Of a DNA stretch of 64,000 nt, positions 1 to 11,884 are shown one piece after another. Source of the DNA: Buxus sempervirens (taxonomy: Eukaryota > Streptophyta > Magnoliopsida > Buxales > Buxaceae); contig OX387193.1 of assembly GCA_947561395.2 (NCBI GenBank), positions 16,430,001 to 16,494,000 of the forward strand, in the 5' to 3' direction. The notes under the pieces were generated by a model. The model saw nothing but the letters and a program-made list of their open reading frames with translations. It ran no database searches and had not been told where the DNA came from. How positions within the stretch are numbered: the stretch's first letter is position 1; each line of letters opens with the position of its first letter. The position numbers and the translations under genes are program-made.

Positions 1-54
1 CCACATAAAGTCTCTCAGGAGTAACACATCACTCATTCCCTTCCCGCCGCGCCG

Positions 55-92
<38 letters not shown>

Positions 93-640
93 TTCTCCTT
101 TTCCCTTCAACTACTATTTTTGGGGTTTCTTTTCATTTAAAACTGCATACAACCTAATTTCTCTCTCCTCCCCCATTTTATCTCTACTAGGTTTGTTTTC
201 TCTTCCATATAAAGCTACCAATACCCCTCTCTCCTCCACTTCTCTCCCATTTCTTCTTTGCTATTTTTCTCATATAAAACTGTCAACAGTTCTACTCTCT
301 CTATCTCCCTTACTTTCCTTTCTTCCTTCTTGTCTTTTTCATCTGAAATAGCCAGATGGCCTGAGCATGTTCTTTGCCAATTATATGAGATCTCAAGTTA
401 TACACCCCCCCCCCCCACCCAAAAAAAAAAAAAAGAAACAGCCAAAGACAACCCCCGAAAGGAGAGAGATAGGAAAAAAAAAAAAAAACTCCCTATGACT
501 CTCCCATCACATTCACCCTTCACCCCTCCTTGCTCGCTCCCCCCTCTTTCCCTCCCTCCATCACTTCCTCTCCCTTTTTCCGCCTCACTCTCTCCCACTA
601 AAACAATGACCCAAAAGGTCTAAACCCACAACAAACCTAA
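1..640. repeat. Low-complexity pyrimidine-rich region with 38-bp poly-C tract
   Basis: An uninterrupted C run covers 55-92. It is followed by CT-rich sequence, a shorter C run near 404-416, and A runs at about 421-434 and 474-488. Short ORFs here are only translations of these tracts. No gene signal is seen. The long C run could be a real microsatellite or a base-calling or assembly artefact. Confidence 0.8.
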
Positions 641-1906
641 CCATTGGCATTTTTAGTGCAAAGCTGCTGCACTTAAAACTTGAACTTGTGTTTTTTTGCT
701 AGCAACCTGATGATTTCATCATTAACATGAAGTGATCTCTTAGTTGATAAAATGTTAGGCAAATCAGGCCTTCAAATAGTGTTACATAGATTAGGTATTA
801 AACAAAAAGCAGGGAATGTTTAGAATATACAAATGGGCCTGTCCTGTACTCATGGTATAACTCTAGTTTCGAAAGACCAATTGTAAATTACCTGTCCAAA
901 TTAAGACACAAACAGTTGTCTAAAGATATGAACTTGCAAAAATTCTTAATTTCTAGGATCCCAAGATTATAAAATAAACACTAGTGCAAAAAGTAATATA
1001 AATTTAAAACAAAGAAAAGGAAGCAAAACAAATAAGAGTTGATTCTTATATTTTAAATTTTTAATCCCTGAACATGTTCAGCTTTCATAATTTCAATACA
1101 TCTCGCAACTTCATATCTTAATAATGATTAGAAGATTATGTTTGGAGGAAATGTTTAGACAATGGGCTGATTCGGTTCCCTTGTCCGGCATTACAGTATT
1201 GGTGTTCTCTATATGCATCTGTTTCTCTATTAATATATTCTCTATTATTACCAATTAAAAAAAGGAAAGTCTGGAGGACATGTTTGAACCAAAATCCTCG
1301 TTTTGGTAATCCAACAGCTTCTCCACATGGCAAAATAGTAAAGATGAAGTTATATGACATTAAACTGATTTTCATTTCATGGTAAAACATTTTGAATTCT
1401 CATGATTACATGGAGTTATGTAGAGATCAACGAAATTTTAGATTTCTTGGAATCACCTTCTGTTCTTCAGCAGTATGACGTTCAAGTTGCTAATTATAGA
1501 TGTTGGTGCATTGGTATACTATACAATGGTCTATGCAAAGCACACTAAACCTGAAATTTCAGATTCTTAAATGGCTATCTTCTCATATTCGGATCAGGTA
1601 AATTTATTCGTAAAGGTCACAAATATCACATTTATTGTAATTCTTGGTGATATAAGTTAACAAAGAAAACCTTGACTAATATATAGGAAGAGTATATAGA
1701 AGAAATTAGTTGTAGATCAAGATCTACAGGTATTATACATCGCTAATTTACACACTATGCATATAGAGATAAATAGCACAGCATTAGAAATACATTAAAA
1801 CTGCAACATAAGGACAGAAAAGCAGAAAATAAGGAGTGAAAATATGAAAACTAACATTATGATGAAAAAAATAATGCAATAAATTTCAAAAATAGAAATT
1901 TCTTGC
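641..1906. other. AT-rich stretch, probable intron or downstream region of the PLAC8 gene
   Basis: No conserved protein segment, RNA gene or recognisable repeat boundary was seen. If the PLAC8 gene is intact, its last exon must lie beyond the left edge of the window and this stretch is intron. The minus-strand ORF at 1136-1390 has no PLAC8 similarity and looks like chance coding. Confidence 0.5.
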
Positions 1907-3336
1907 CTCAAGATTGAACTTCCTGCGTATTTCTGTCCGACTTGGATACGAAAACATTGGTGCCAAGCAATTTGAACCAAAGAGGGAATTTCCAAGTAGG
2001 TAAAGACCAGTATAAGCCAAGCAGTAATTTGCGAAAGATCCTGGATCAGATCCTAATCTCTCAGCATTACTTCCATATAGCACACAAGGGGCCAAACTTC
2101 CAAGAAGACCTAGCCACATTATCATGTTGGTCAATATGTAGAAAGCCAGGAAGCTTTGGAATGTCACACTCTTAAAGCAAAAAAATACCACAAAATATAA
2201 ATCTCTGAAGTTTTCCACTTTTCCTCTTTTATATAACCCAATTGATAATATCCACAAAAACAATTTGTTAGTAGAAGAAAATGTTAAAACACACGCACAT
2301 GCTGCAATAAACATTTCAAGTAAAGAGAAACATGGAGCGTAACCAATAAATCCATTTAATCCTTGGTGTTTCGGGTACTAAACTATACAGTTGCAACTCT
2401 ATTTCATATGGATTAAAACCCAAATTAACATATAAATACTTCTAAATAATTCTGTTTGTTCTTGCAAATCAAACTGAAAATAGGATTCATCTGTCCCTGT
2501 CATTAATGAACAGACGACTTCAGTCCATAACTTTCATCTCACTACACCATAAGATCAACTGACCTAATCAGAGATTAATCAAATCTTATCTCCTTTGAAT
2601 TGCATTTATCTTCCATAATTATCCCAACAGTTCGGAAAACAGGGAAATGGTCATGTACAGTACGATTGCAGAATAATAAAGCAGAGATTCTTTGACTGCT
2701 GTTCTGAATTCTCTTATAGACCACAGTCATTATCAAAGCTTTCAGGAAAGTAAGGAAATTACAAATTTACCTAATGATTAACATCCAACAACGATTCCCA
2801 TACAATTACGTTTCAAAGATTCATTCACCTCAATTAGAAAAAGTCGTCTTGCTCTGACCATCCCCAACAAATTCACTGCTGATTGTTGTTTTAAAAAAAA
2901 TGATTACATCAATTGATCCAAACCCCAAATTTTATCAATTTCACATCAATTCAACAATACCTCAAACATGAAATCGAAGAAACGAACAAAACTTAGAATA
3001 ACAGATCTCGCACAACGCAAGAAACAAATCGCAGTTAACAGTTCAAGAGAAGAATCCGTAGCAACAGAACTTACAGACTTCAAGATCGCTGCTGCAGAAC
3101 TCATCGTTACGGCCAAGACACGCGAAGAGACTCGAGTCCCAACGAGCACGAGCTACCGGTTCTCCAACCACGCTTCCATGCCCTAACGGCAACCCATCTG
3201 CAGTCCATCCATCGGTTCCAGAACAGACATGTTCAGATCCCGCCACCGACTTCGCTGGAATTCCGTTGAGCTCCGCCTTCCTATCTCCCTCTCCGTGCTT
3301 CGGAAGAAGAGGCCCCGATTCTTCTGAATTCGCCAT
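1907..3336 (-). CDS. PLAC8-family / cell number regulator 8-like protein, two exons, partial
   Basis: Two exons on the minus strand. Exon 1 runs 3336-3075: it starts MANSEESGPLL, continues with GWTADGLPLGHGSVVGEP and ends in the cysteine segment FCSSDLEV. A GTAAGT donor follows at 3074-3069. Exon 2 runs 2109-1907, after an AG acceptor at 2111-2110, and encodes CLLGSLAPCVLYGSNAERLG through RTEIRRKFNLE. The splice rebuilds a Cys codon across a phase-1 junction. The order and motifs (Cys-rich PLAC8 core, hydrophobic LLGSLAPC and TGLYLLGNSLFG segments, RRKFNLE) match the long CNR6/8-type plant PLAC8 proteins, which are membrane-associated and implicated in metal transport or cell-number control. 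The normal C-terminal exon, with a further Cys-rich block, is not found in 1-1906, so the gene is cut by the window edge or truncated. An in-frame upstream ATG at 3402 would add a hydrophobic extension; the MANSEE start fits the family better. The intron after exon 2 would start GCAAGA, a GC donor. Confidence 0.88.
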
Positions 3337-3591
3337 CGAAATAAATCCTACAAGAAATTGAGGAAAGACGAACGACAACAGGAACGCAGGGAGCGAAATC
3401 ACCAGATTAAAGATGAAAACGAACGCCGAAGACTTGCTGACCTCGAAACCCCGACGAATTCAATATTTTGCCATTTTTAAATACTAGTTGTACGGCAGCT
3501 TCGCACGTGTACATGTTATGTTTTCGATGAGAACGCTGTTTACAAATTTCAAAATTTTAAAATAAATGTAGTATTATCCCAAATTTTTAAG

Positions 3592-4019
3592 AGAAATTTA
3601 ATTTTTAGTGGTACTTTATCAAACTATTTAAGATTTAGTCAACAAAGTTTTGAGTTTTAACTTTTAATACACTTTTATCAAAATGATTAATTTTTAGTAT
3701 CATTTCACTATCACAGATAAATTCTTCCAAAAATACCCTTACATCACATATCCAAATGACTTGTACAAGTTAATTTTTGACTTGTACAAGTCATTTTATT
3801 ACTTGTACAAGTCTAAAATGGCTTGTACAAGTTAATTTATTGCTTGTACAAGTCTCGAAAGTAAATTGTATAAGGGTATTTTTGGAAGAATTTATCTGTA
3901 ATAGTGAAATGACACTAAAAATTAATTATTTGATAAAAATGTATTAAAAGTTAAAACTCAAAACTTTGCCGACTAAATCTTAAATAGTTTGATAAAGTAC
4001 CACTAAAAATTAAATTTCC
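3592..4019. mobile_element. Foldback MITE with about 180-bp terminal inverted repeats
   Basis: The left arm begins near 3592 (AAATTTAATTTTTAGTGG) and is mirrored by the right arm ending near 4019. Matching continues inward through the segments around ACTTTATCAAACTA, GTTTTGAGTTTTAAC and TTCTTCCAAAAATACCCTTA. The loop at 3755-3860 holds five palindromes. There is no coding capacity. The length of about 430 bp and near-complete hairpin fit a non-autonomous DNA transposon. The TSD could not be fixed, so the superfamily is open. Confidence 0.75.
3759..3853. repeat. Five copies of palindrome CTTGTACAAG at about 21-bp spacing
   Basis: The 12-bp palindrome ACTTGTACAAGT, or GCTTGTACAAGT in the last two copies, starts at 3759, 3780, 3801, 3821 and 3842. 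The spacing is 20-21 bp, close to two helical turns. The array occupies the loop of the foldback MITE. Confidence 0.9.
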
Positions 4020-4458
4020 CAATTTCTAATAACATTTTAGTGATTGAATGACAAAAGAAATAAAAATTTAGAATTTGTATAATTTAAATTCAAGTTCCAT
4101 AGATTGGGTGAACTTATAAAAATTCAACTATAATTCATTAGGATTGCATGAGCTTATAATTCAATTATATCATATTAATATTTTTAATAAGAAAATTTAA
4201 TAAGTATTGTATTTTTTTGTTAAGTCATGATACTTATCTTCATATTAATCCCATGTTAATAATATTCCTATTAAATAACTCCATAGCTCTATAGCAGTTG
4301 GTGGGAATTATCTCTAGAGGAAAGCCCATATTGTGAAGATTGAATTGTAGGAACTGTCTCATCAACCCAGTGACGATGTTGGCAGATTATCCCGTTAAAG
4401 TAAATAAATTGATTTTTTAGCGTTACGTAGATTCAATCAATAATTAGAAAACAGTAAT
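4020..4458. other. AT-rich intergenic DNA
   Basis: No ORF, repeat boundary or regulatory motif was recognised. It is the insertion host for the G1 LTR. The last five bases, GTAAT, are the left TSD of G1. Confidence 0.5.
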
Positions 4459-5479
4459 TGTAAAATCCCGAATTTTAATAAAATTAAAATTTGTATTTTA
4501 TAGTTGCTTAATTTATTTAACTGATAGAAAATTTCAGAAAAAGGAGATCAAGGTGTTAAGCTAGAGATTTTTGGTCGAACGGATGGGTTAAGTATATTTA
4601 ATTATGAAATGAGCATTATTTAAATATTATTTGGTTGGTTTGGGGATGTACAGATGAGGTGGCAGATAGAGGATCATGGCCATCTATCCTTGCTGGTGTA
4701 GGAAATTTTGTGGAGTGCCAAAGCAAGGAATCTTGCTTTAAACTAACTATATAAACAGCAGTTGGTTCGTTCGTTTATTTTGTTTGGAGTTTGAGCAACT
4801 GAAAACTAGAGATCAGAGAGGAGAAGAAGATGAGCTAGGGTTTGGGAAGCTGGTCTGGAAAATTTCAAGTGATCAGAGGGTTCTGTTGGTGGCTGTTTGA
4901 TGCCTGTTCGAGAATGATAGAAGATCAATTTGCGGCAGCATTCAAATCATGTTCAAGAGTTGTGAATTCAGTTGTTTAATTCGAATTTCAGGTGAGTTTA
5001 GTCAATTAGGTTCTATTTAGTTGAATTCTATCAAGAGGAATGCAAATCTAAAGAGATCTGATCAGAAAATTTAATTTCAGCAGAGATCTGTTGTGCGATA
5101 AATTCTGGAGGATGAAACTCAGAAATTCGTTGGAGGAAATTGAGAGGATTCTCAGCTCAGATTTGCTTCTAAACGGTAAGTAGCACCTTTTTGAAGGATT
5201 TAGCATTGATTTCCAAGCATAAATTGTAGTGAATTCGAGGTATCAAGTGTAAACTTCATATTTGGGCATTTTAGGATCATATGAAGAACACTTGCAGGTT
5301 TGTGATGATTTACAAGTTCAATTGTTAAAGAATTGTTTAGAAAGTATTCCTTCATGATACAGAAAACTATTCCCAAAGTTTTAGAAGCATTTAATTAGGT
5401 TTTGGTAGTAAAACTTCAGAAAAATCCCAAAAAATAGAGTTGTTGTTCGTAACCTGGGAACTAATTTGAACTTAAGCCC

Positions 5480-5660
5480 AGTCGCCCGAAAGATGGCTCG
5501 AGCAGCCAAGCCCAAAGCACCTGAAGTCATGCTCCGTTAAGTAAGCCCAGCCGCTTGAAAGTAGGCTCGAGCGCCTGGCTTATTTTCCTGAACTCGAGAG
5601 TAAAATCTCCAAACCAATTGGCCACTCGAAACAAGCTTGAGCGCCGGTTCGAGCGACCAT
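5480..5660 (+). other. CpG-dense block with CTCGAGCG motifs in LTR G1
   Basis: Repeated short motifs GGCTCGAGCAGCC, GGCTCGAGCGCC and GGTTCGAGCGACC stand out against AT-rich surroundings. Comparable blocks occur in most of the large LTRs of this window, always downstream of the TATA box. Confidence 0.7.
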
Positions 5661-6185
5661 ATCAGTAAACCATAAAGTGTCCAATTCAAGGTGTTTTTCA
5701 CTATAGAATTATTTTTAATCAAATCCCCTATGTACAAGTAAGATTTAGGTATTTAGAAAGTGCTTACACAAGAAGTAGATTAAAATTTAATAAAATGAAG
5801 AGTTTGTGCACATTTTCCTAAATTAGATTCTTGAGACACTTTTAGTCTCAAATCCTTATAGAACAAGATTTTATTGATTCCACCACTTGAAACACTTCTC
5901 TAAGATCATTCTTAAGGTGTCTCTGAAGGCCAATTATAATAAGGAGTTCATATTAATTAATTGTCCACCTTGTCCTTGAGTTAATACGCCCCTTTTTGGG
6001 AATTTAAAGAGGATCTTAGGTTTCCAATTGCACTTATAGTGATTCCAAGGATTATACATAGGTATATTTCATTCCAAATTACTTGCAAGAGTTTAATTCT
6101 GTGAGAACAAGTTTATGGTCAGACTTGAGAATTTGAGTTGTAGACTTGGCTTTGAATCATTTTCTTTTACATCGGATTTGGTTAG

Positions 6186-9100
6186 TGCAACGTTCCAAAA
6201 TTCAAGGTATTTTTTTTATAATAATACTAATACGGCTGAACTCTTAACGATATCAGGACATGAGTGAAAGTGAATAAAAGCAATTGAATATAAACCCAAA
6301 TCTTATTAAATGAGACCGGAAATTCAATAAAATAAATTTAAAGAATAATACACATTATTTGCATTTTACACAATTTCTTATCACATTTCAGCAATACAAG
6401 CTATTTACTTTCCTAAGCTAAGTAGGCCAAACTAACATCAAGGTGCGCTGATCAAGGTACAAGTCCACTTCTTCGTATCTTGCTTCTAGTCCACATAAAC
6501 CTCAATCCCTGTAAAATGGTAGGGTGAGCAATGCCTAGTAGATTTCATCTTACAGTCCGTGTCCCAAAAAGAACGTCAGACTATAGAAAAACACCTTCAC
6601 AGAAATAATAATAACAGTAATGCAATATTTCGTAAATGGGCAATATTTATAAGTAAATATCCAACAATAATACAAGTTTCATAATTCATTTCAATCTGTC
6701 ACTTACATAGTCCACATATAATTTTTCATATGCTTTCATTAGTTGCAAACAATAATTTAATAAACGATAAACAGGAAGATGTTGTATAAAGAATACAGAT
6801 TCACCAAGTTTCCAATACCATACCGATAGTGTTTCCAAGGTAGTTTACAACCAGTACCAATTCGATGTGACATAACAGTACTCATGAAATTAGACTTCTT
6901 TGAGAGGTCAATTACCCGTGCAAATTTTTCTGCCTCACGACTTATGTGCAAAGCCGGCCTACTTTGGGTTTCGGACATCGTCTTATTGCGGAGCACCCAA
7001 ACCAGATACATGAGTGGGTTGGCAAGTACAACCCAATCAAACTGCAACAATAAACACAAAGAAAGACCTCACCGAGAAAAGAACCACAAAATATTTATGT
7101 AAGTTGAAACCATCAATTTCTCAAGTAAACCAAAACAAGTATAAAAGAATCTTGCAGAACCTTTGGAAAGCTAAAACAAACAAACCATGCACCACATATA
7201 ATATGAATTTAAAATGGTATTACATTACAACTCAATGTCAATATGGTTTACAATAATAATTATCCATATTTAATTATTTGTTATTATACTACACAAACAT
7301 TTTAAAAACAGTAATACATATTCTACATCAAGTATGATTTAGTTGTTTATTTTTAATAAAACCACATATTTAATTATTTATTATTATTATTAACATATGA
7401 TTTAAGGCATACAATTATGTTCTTATAAGAGGTCATTATTAGGGGCTCATCCATAATTATCAACATCTAATAATATATTTACTCTTTTTAGGGTTAAGGT
7501 AAGCACTCTATTTCATTATAGGATTAATAGGACCAACTTAATAAAATATTTATTTAACAATAAAGGTAATTATAAACCATCCCAACTTATCCCATACTTT
7601 ATTGCCATCATTATTTTATTAATATACTTTTCTGCATAAAGTAAACAATTTATTTCATTATTTCCTTTCAATTAATTTTATCATTTCATTAATTATTTAT
7701 TATTATTTTATTTATTTCTTTTATGGTGCAAAGTAAATAATTTATTTCACATTGGGATGTATTTATAATACTTATACTAAGATAGCCATGACTTAAAATA
7801 CAGAAGTAGTAGCGGAATAAAATAATAATAGTACTAATCTAAGAATTGGTTCACTTATTAACCATATGATAAATAGCATTGTTGTATGACGATAAAGTAA
7901 TAAGTTTTGTTGTGATGTATCACTTTGAAATAATTAATACTAATTCAGTACCTATATAGTATTTTTAAAAGCATCAATATGGGAAGATGACGAGTCTTAA
8001 AAGATATTAATTTCCTATATTACAATTTAGCATCAAAGTTTACAATAATAGCAGGAGAATATAATGGGTAAAAGTGTTATTTCTAATCTTCCTTTAACTT
8101 TAATTCTTTAGAATTTCTATTTGACCTAAAACTTTTTCCAATTTACGAACTTAAACCCCTGCATCACATGTGCTTTCTCTCACTTCTGTCAACAGCAAAC
8201 ATCAAGTCCTCCTTTTTCCTCTCTCTCTCTTTCTTTCTCTTTCTCTCTTTCTCCTTCATGTTCTGAATTTTGTTTTCTCTCTCTTCCGAAAATAAACATC
8301 AACAAACTCTCTCTATTGGTACTCTCGTGACTGATTCTCTCTCTTTAAAAATATAGGCCATCCCTTCCGAAAAGAAACCCAACATTCTTCTTTTTAATCT
8401 ACTCTCTCTCTCTCTACTGTAAACCACTAAACCCCTTCCTAATTCTTTCTCTCTCTTCCGTAAATAACCACACAATCCCCTTCTTCCTCTATTTCTATCT
8501 TCTTATTTAATTTCTTTCCATCTATCAGCATTAAGACTAAAACATCACAACCCAATCGGTCATGTAATACCTGCAATGGCTATGGCCAATTGCTACAGAT
8601 CTGACTAATTAAAAATTTCGAGATTTAAACATCTTAAGAAATAAAACAGGGTTTCATTGATTAAAGCAATTACAAATAGAAAGATGAAACCAGAAATACA
8701 ATGCAATGTATAGGCGATCGTTCCCTAAAAATCTCCAAATAGTGATCAAAACAAAAACAAGTATAGATAGGTCGATTCTAACAAAATATTTTGCATACAC
8801 AATCAAAATTATGTTGAATAATTATTCTAAAATCTGAAATTCCTGTTGGAAGCAAACTGTAGATCATATCCCTACCTGAACCATTGCAAATCCATCTTCT
8901 CGAATCTTTATAGCCGTCTCCTTTAGCTTCCCAAAAGCAAAACTTACTCTCCTAGCCGTCAAAGCCTTCTCCTAGGGTTTTTCCATCCTTATAATTTCAC
9001 AGATCCTATTTATACCTAGCTAATAGGGTTAGCTAATCCCACTTTAAAATAACACCTTTTTTTTAAACATATAAAATGAGAGTTATTCTAATTTTCATAT

Positions 9101-9362
9101 TATATTTATTCTTCATTTTTAAATTACACTTACTCACTTTATTTCTCATAGTATTACATAAATTAAGCTCTCTTAATTAACATAATAAATAGAAACCCTT
9201 TTCTATTTAATAAGCTATTTAAATGTTATTTAAATGCAAATTAAAGGTAAATTAAATTCCATTAATTTTTTAGAACTACTAAATTATTTAATTAATAATC
9301 CAATCATTCAAAATAACTAGACAAGGATGAAACTATTCTTATGAAAATTCTAGGTTATTACT
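6186..9362 (-). mobile_element. Solo LTR F, minus strand, nested in G1
   Basis: It is flanked by a perfect TSD GTTAG (6181-6185 and 9363-9367) and is 3177 bp long. On the minus strand it ends CCAAAATT-GAACGTTGCA-like at 6186; its start AGTAATAACCTAG at 9362 looks like a mutated TGTAATAACC. A minus-strand TATA GTATAAATAG lies at 9015-9006 and a leader with donor-like CAGGTAGGG at about 8870. A single relative of the AAACCC-AGTAGGC hairpin loop is at about 6950-6975. A pyrimidine-rich stretch with CT repeats lies at 8190-8500. No protein domains are present. Removing it rejoins G1 cleanly. Confidence 0.82.
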
Positions 9363-9691
9363 GTTAGTACTTGCATGGGTTTTGGTTTCATAGTGAGCCA
9401 TCTTATTCAGAAATAGAATGTTGTTTTACTTAACATGAATGATTTGTTATTCAAACTGTTTTGAGAAAGTTATTTTCCTTGAAAGATATGAATTTGTGAT
9501 CATCCATGATGGAGTGGATTTGGTCATGGTTGACCCAGGGTTTGGATTGAACTCTTTTGAATACTTGCTGATTTGATTACAAGCTATTGGTCTAGCTTGC
9601 CTTGGATCCATGACTAAGCTTAGTAATGCAATGTTTTTACTTTATTGGTGTAATGGCATAGCCTTGAGTGTTGTCACGACCGGTGTAGAGC

Positions 9692-9815
9692 AGCCCGAAA
9701 CCCTGAGTAGGTCGGGTTGTCAATGCCGAAACCTGGGGAGTAGGCCGGCATTGGATGACGAAACTCTGAGTAGGCCGTCATTTCAGAGTTCCAAAACCCT
9801 GACTAGGCCGGAACT
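9692..9815 (+). repeat. Array of four hairpins with a shared loop and different paired stems
   Basis: Four consecutive inverted repeats share a loop close to AAACCCTGAGTAGGC. The stems are AGCCCG/CGGGTT (9692-9697, 9713-9718), AATGCCG/CGGCATT (9722-9728, 9746-9752), ATGACG/CGTCAT (9755-9760, 9776-9781) and AGTTCC/GGAACT (9787-9792, 9810-9815). The first stem carries one G-T pair that would be G-U in plus-strand RNA. The array lies in the distal half of LTR G1. Function is unknown. Confidence 0.9.
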
Positions 9816-10421
9816 ATGTACATGGAGGTGTGGATGTCGCCTTGGCATGTTGATTAACCAATCTAAGCAACTACATGACATTGACCAACGTTGGGATTTG
9901 ACTTTATTTGACCCGATATGTTTTATCTGTCGGTTTATTGGTATTTGTGGTTCACCGAATGAGTTTTTTTCGGTTATTTTGTATTTGTATCTTCCCTACC
10001 GGTGTAGAGCAGCATTGTGACCCTGAGTGGCTCGGTGTTATTAATGTTGAAATCCAGGGAGTAGGTCGGCATTGGATGATGAAACCCTGAGTAGGCCAAA
10101 TATACATTGGAGGCGTGGGCATAGCTATGATGTGATTTTGATAATGACACTTGTTGGGACCAGAGATATCTTTTAGTTGTTTGAATTATGATTCCTCCGA
10201 TGTGTTGTTACCTGGTTATATGAAATTTAATGGCTATATTCGTGATTTGATACCGACATTATTGCTTTGGTTTATACGATGGATATCCACGTTTATATCA
10301 TTTGGACTATTGGAATTCCGTTGGATTATTCGGATTATACTTGTTATCGTCACCGTATATGTTTTACTGTGGCATGTTTTATAACTGAACTAAATGATTT
10401 GTGCATGCATGTGCTACTTAC

Positions 10422-10439
10422 TGGGATATTCGTATTTCA
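10422..10439 (+). other. TTCG-capped hairpin near the LTR 3' part
   Basis: TGGGATA, loop TTCG, then TATTTCA pair over 7 bp with two G-T (G-U) pairs. The same element with Watson-Crick pairs is at 40543-40560. It is followed by TTTTTAG and the motif CTTGGAGAGGACGA, also seen at 15016. Confidence 0.75.
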
Positions 10440-10682
10440 TTCCGTTTTGTTTTTAGTTGCTCTTGGAGAGGACGATACCTGCGGGTAGTTGCTTGGGTTA
10501 TGTGAGTTTAGAATTATATTGCTGGAATTATTATTTAAATTGGGTTTGTAGCGCACTCTGATTATCTAGTTATTGTTTTATTCATGTTTTTCCTTTACTC
10601 TGATATTGCGATCCTGTGTTATATATTAACCACCGGAGATGAGTTATGGTTTCTCTACGTAACTCGGATCTGGGGCTTTACA

Positions 10683-11884
10683 GTAATACTTTTTAAAAAT
10701 AATTGGGAAAAAGTTTCAAATAACTGTTCTTGACGTACTTCACAAAATGCTCTCCAAACACTTTAAAAATTTTTTTCTTATAAAATAGATTAAGAAGTCT
10801 TTTAATGGTATTTTTGGAATAACTCTTTCGTGAATAATGGCACTCATTCTCGATTATTTTTTAAAATTTTTTTTGCAAAAGCGATAATTATTGTAATATG
10901 AATTTTATAATTTATGTATATCTAGAGAAATTTGATTAAAATGTTAATAATTGAAAAACAAATGCACGTTATTATCGTTTTTTGAATTGCAATTTCTGAT
11001 TTAAAAGAATTTGATCTCTTTATATGCAAACTAATATAGATATCATTTTAAACAATGAAATACAAAACTTATCATTGAGGTTTATAGTCATGAATACATC
11101 GATCCAAACTTTTGGAGAAGAATTACATTTAATATTTGTTACGGTAAAATTGAGAATTAGTGTCATTTTATTTGTGTCTTATTACTTTATAATTACCAAG
11201 CTTTATAGTCATTTAATTTGTAAATGAATATAAAACATATGGTTTTTAAAAATATCTCAATTAATTTTTATGCATGTTTTATAGTCATTTAATTTGTAAC
11301 TATTGTGACATTACATTTTTTAAATATAATTAGTCATTTTTTCAATTAAATATAATTATATTTATAATACAAGTAAATTAATACATTAAAATCTTGCTAA
11401 CTATAAAATAGTAATACTTAAATAAGGAACATTCTAAATTTTTAAATAAGGTAAATTACACTTAACATTTAGTTAAAACATATAATTCATAGTTCATTTA
11501 AGTCATCTACATGTATAATTTTTTCAATAATGTAAATTAGGCATAATATAGAATTATAATTCATTTACTTTTAAAAAAATTGTACTTTTTAAATGCATTT
11601 AAGTTTTACAATTATCTTTAAGTGGTCTTGTTGGAATGAATCTTTTGTGAATAATGACACTTATTTTTTTAAAAAAATTGTGAAATACAACGGAATTTGA
11701 TTTAAAATATAACACTAAAAACAAATTTTTGGGAAATTTGAATGAGTTTCATTTTATAGTTCAGAGATGTTTCTACCTAAAATTTCACTTAAAAGGCTTA
11801 TAAACCTTATGTTGAGTGTATTTGGAAGAAATGTTTTGTGAGCATTAATATAACCTTCAGTCTCAATATATTTATTTTAAATCA
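10683..11884. other. AT-rich intergenic DNA without genes
   Basis: Only weak internal similarity is seen: phrases like GGAATRAMTCTTTYGTGAATAATGRCACT occur near 10812 and 11633, with a more distant relative near 11828. No domain, RNA gene or transposon end was found. Confidence 0.5.

Larger units (their letters stand above)
4459..10682 (+). mobile_element. Solo LTR G1, Ty3/gypsy-like, interrupted by LTR F
   Basis: The ends are TGTAAAATCCCGAATTTT and GGATCTGGGGCTTTACA, with a perfect 5-bp TSD GTAAT at 4454-4458 and 10683-10687. Without the nested element (6186-9362 plus one TSD copy) it is about 3.04 kb. A TATA box CTATATAAACAG lies at 4748-4759 and a donor-like CAGGTGAGT at 4989-4997. A CpG-rich block follows at about 5480-5660. 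A hairpin array sits at 9692-9815, a decayed second array at about 10010-10105, and a TTCG-capped hairpin at 10422-10439. No gag or pol is present, so it is a solo LTR. Termini and length suggest a chromovirus-type gypsy LTR, which is inference because no internal domain survives. Confidence 0.85.

Noticed and set aside
258..623. ORFs on both strands at 258-623
   Set aside because: They translate C, A and CT tracts (poly-Pro, poly-Lys, poly-Phe); low complexity only.
1136..1390. Possible third PLAC8 exon at 1136-1390
   Set aside because: It lacks the Cys-rich pattern of the family's last exon and has no suitable acceptor; treated as noncoding.
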